From contig JAPLNJ010000652.1 in NCBI GenBank assembly GCA_026692885.1, positions 1 to 5,303 on the forward strand: DNA of 5,303 nucleotides, written 5' to 3'. A program made the position numbers and the translations under genes. Under the pieces are notes generated by a model that saw only the letters and a program-made list of their open reading frames with translations, was not told the DNA's origin and searched no databases. Origin of the DNA: Planctomycetota bacterium. GTDB taxonomy: Bacteria > Planctomycetota > Planctomycetia > Pirellulales > Pirellulaceae. Positions 5,300 to 5,303 of the stretch are shown here, in pieces; within the stretch, counting starts at the first letter, position 1; the number at the start of each line of letters is the position of its first letter.

Positions 5300-5303
5300 T
5301 ACA

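Overview
The window (about 60% GC) looks chromosomal and most likely comes from a planctomycete. This is inferred from the style of its four proteins: TadE-like pseudopilins ending in VATVMRKE, a TadG-like protein carrying a von Willebrand A (vWA) domain, and a TadG-like protein with a glycine/asparagine-rich C-terminal half. No rRNA, tRNA or universal marker gene is present to confirm it.

Layout: all four genes lie on the + strand. Two adjacent TadE-like genes (138-623 and 772-1257, 161 codons each) are a tandem duplication. The TadG/vWA gene (1294-3486, 730 aa) follows 36 bp after the second and starts behind a strong AAGGAG. A 225-bp gap holds a compound inverted repeat, and then a second TadG-like gene follows (3712-4974, 420 aa). 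The remaining 329 bp are non-coding and end in a long hairpin-forming inverted repeat (5172-5299).

How the genes fit together: each product has one N-terminal hydrophobic helix behind a short basic stretch. Both TadE-like proteins also show the G/XXXXE prepilin-peptidase motif. They are therefore likely the minor pseudopilins and accessory surface proteins of a Tad (Flp) type IVc pilus or a related envelope export system. The vWA and Gly/Asn-repeat proteins are candidates for a tip, adhesive or initiation complex. No ATPase (TadA), platform (TadB/C), secretin (RcpA/CpaC), prepilin peptidase or major Flp pilin gene lies in the window, so the machine must be encoded elsewhere or outside it.

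Most unusual points: (i) the TadE pair shares blocks of exact DNA identity that run past the stop codons, and one base (TAG versus TCG) sets the different ends; (ii) the vWA MIDAS motifs are about 400 residues apart because of a large insert; (iii) the repeat at 3481-3621 has two hairpins with mutually complementary loops and is bounded by a 10-bp direct repeat overlapping the vWA gene's stop codon; (iv) the 128-bp inverted repeat near the right end.
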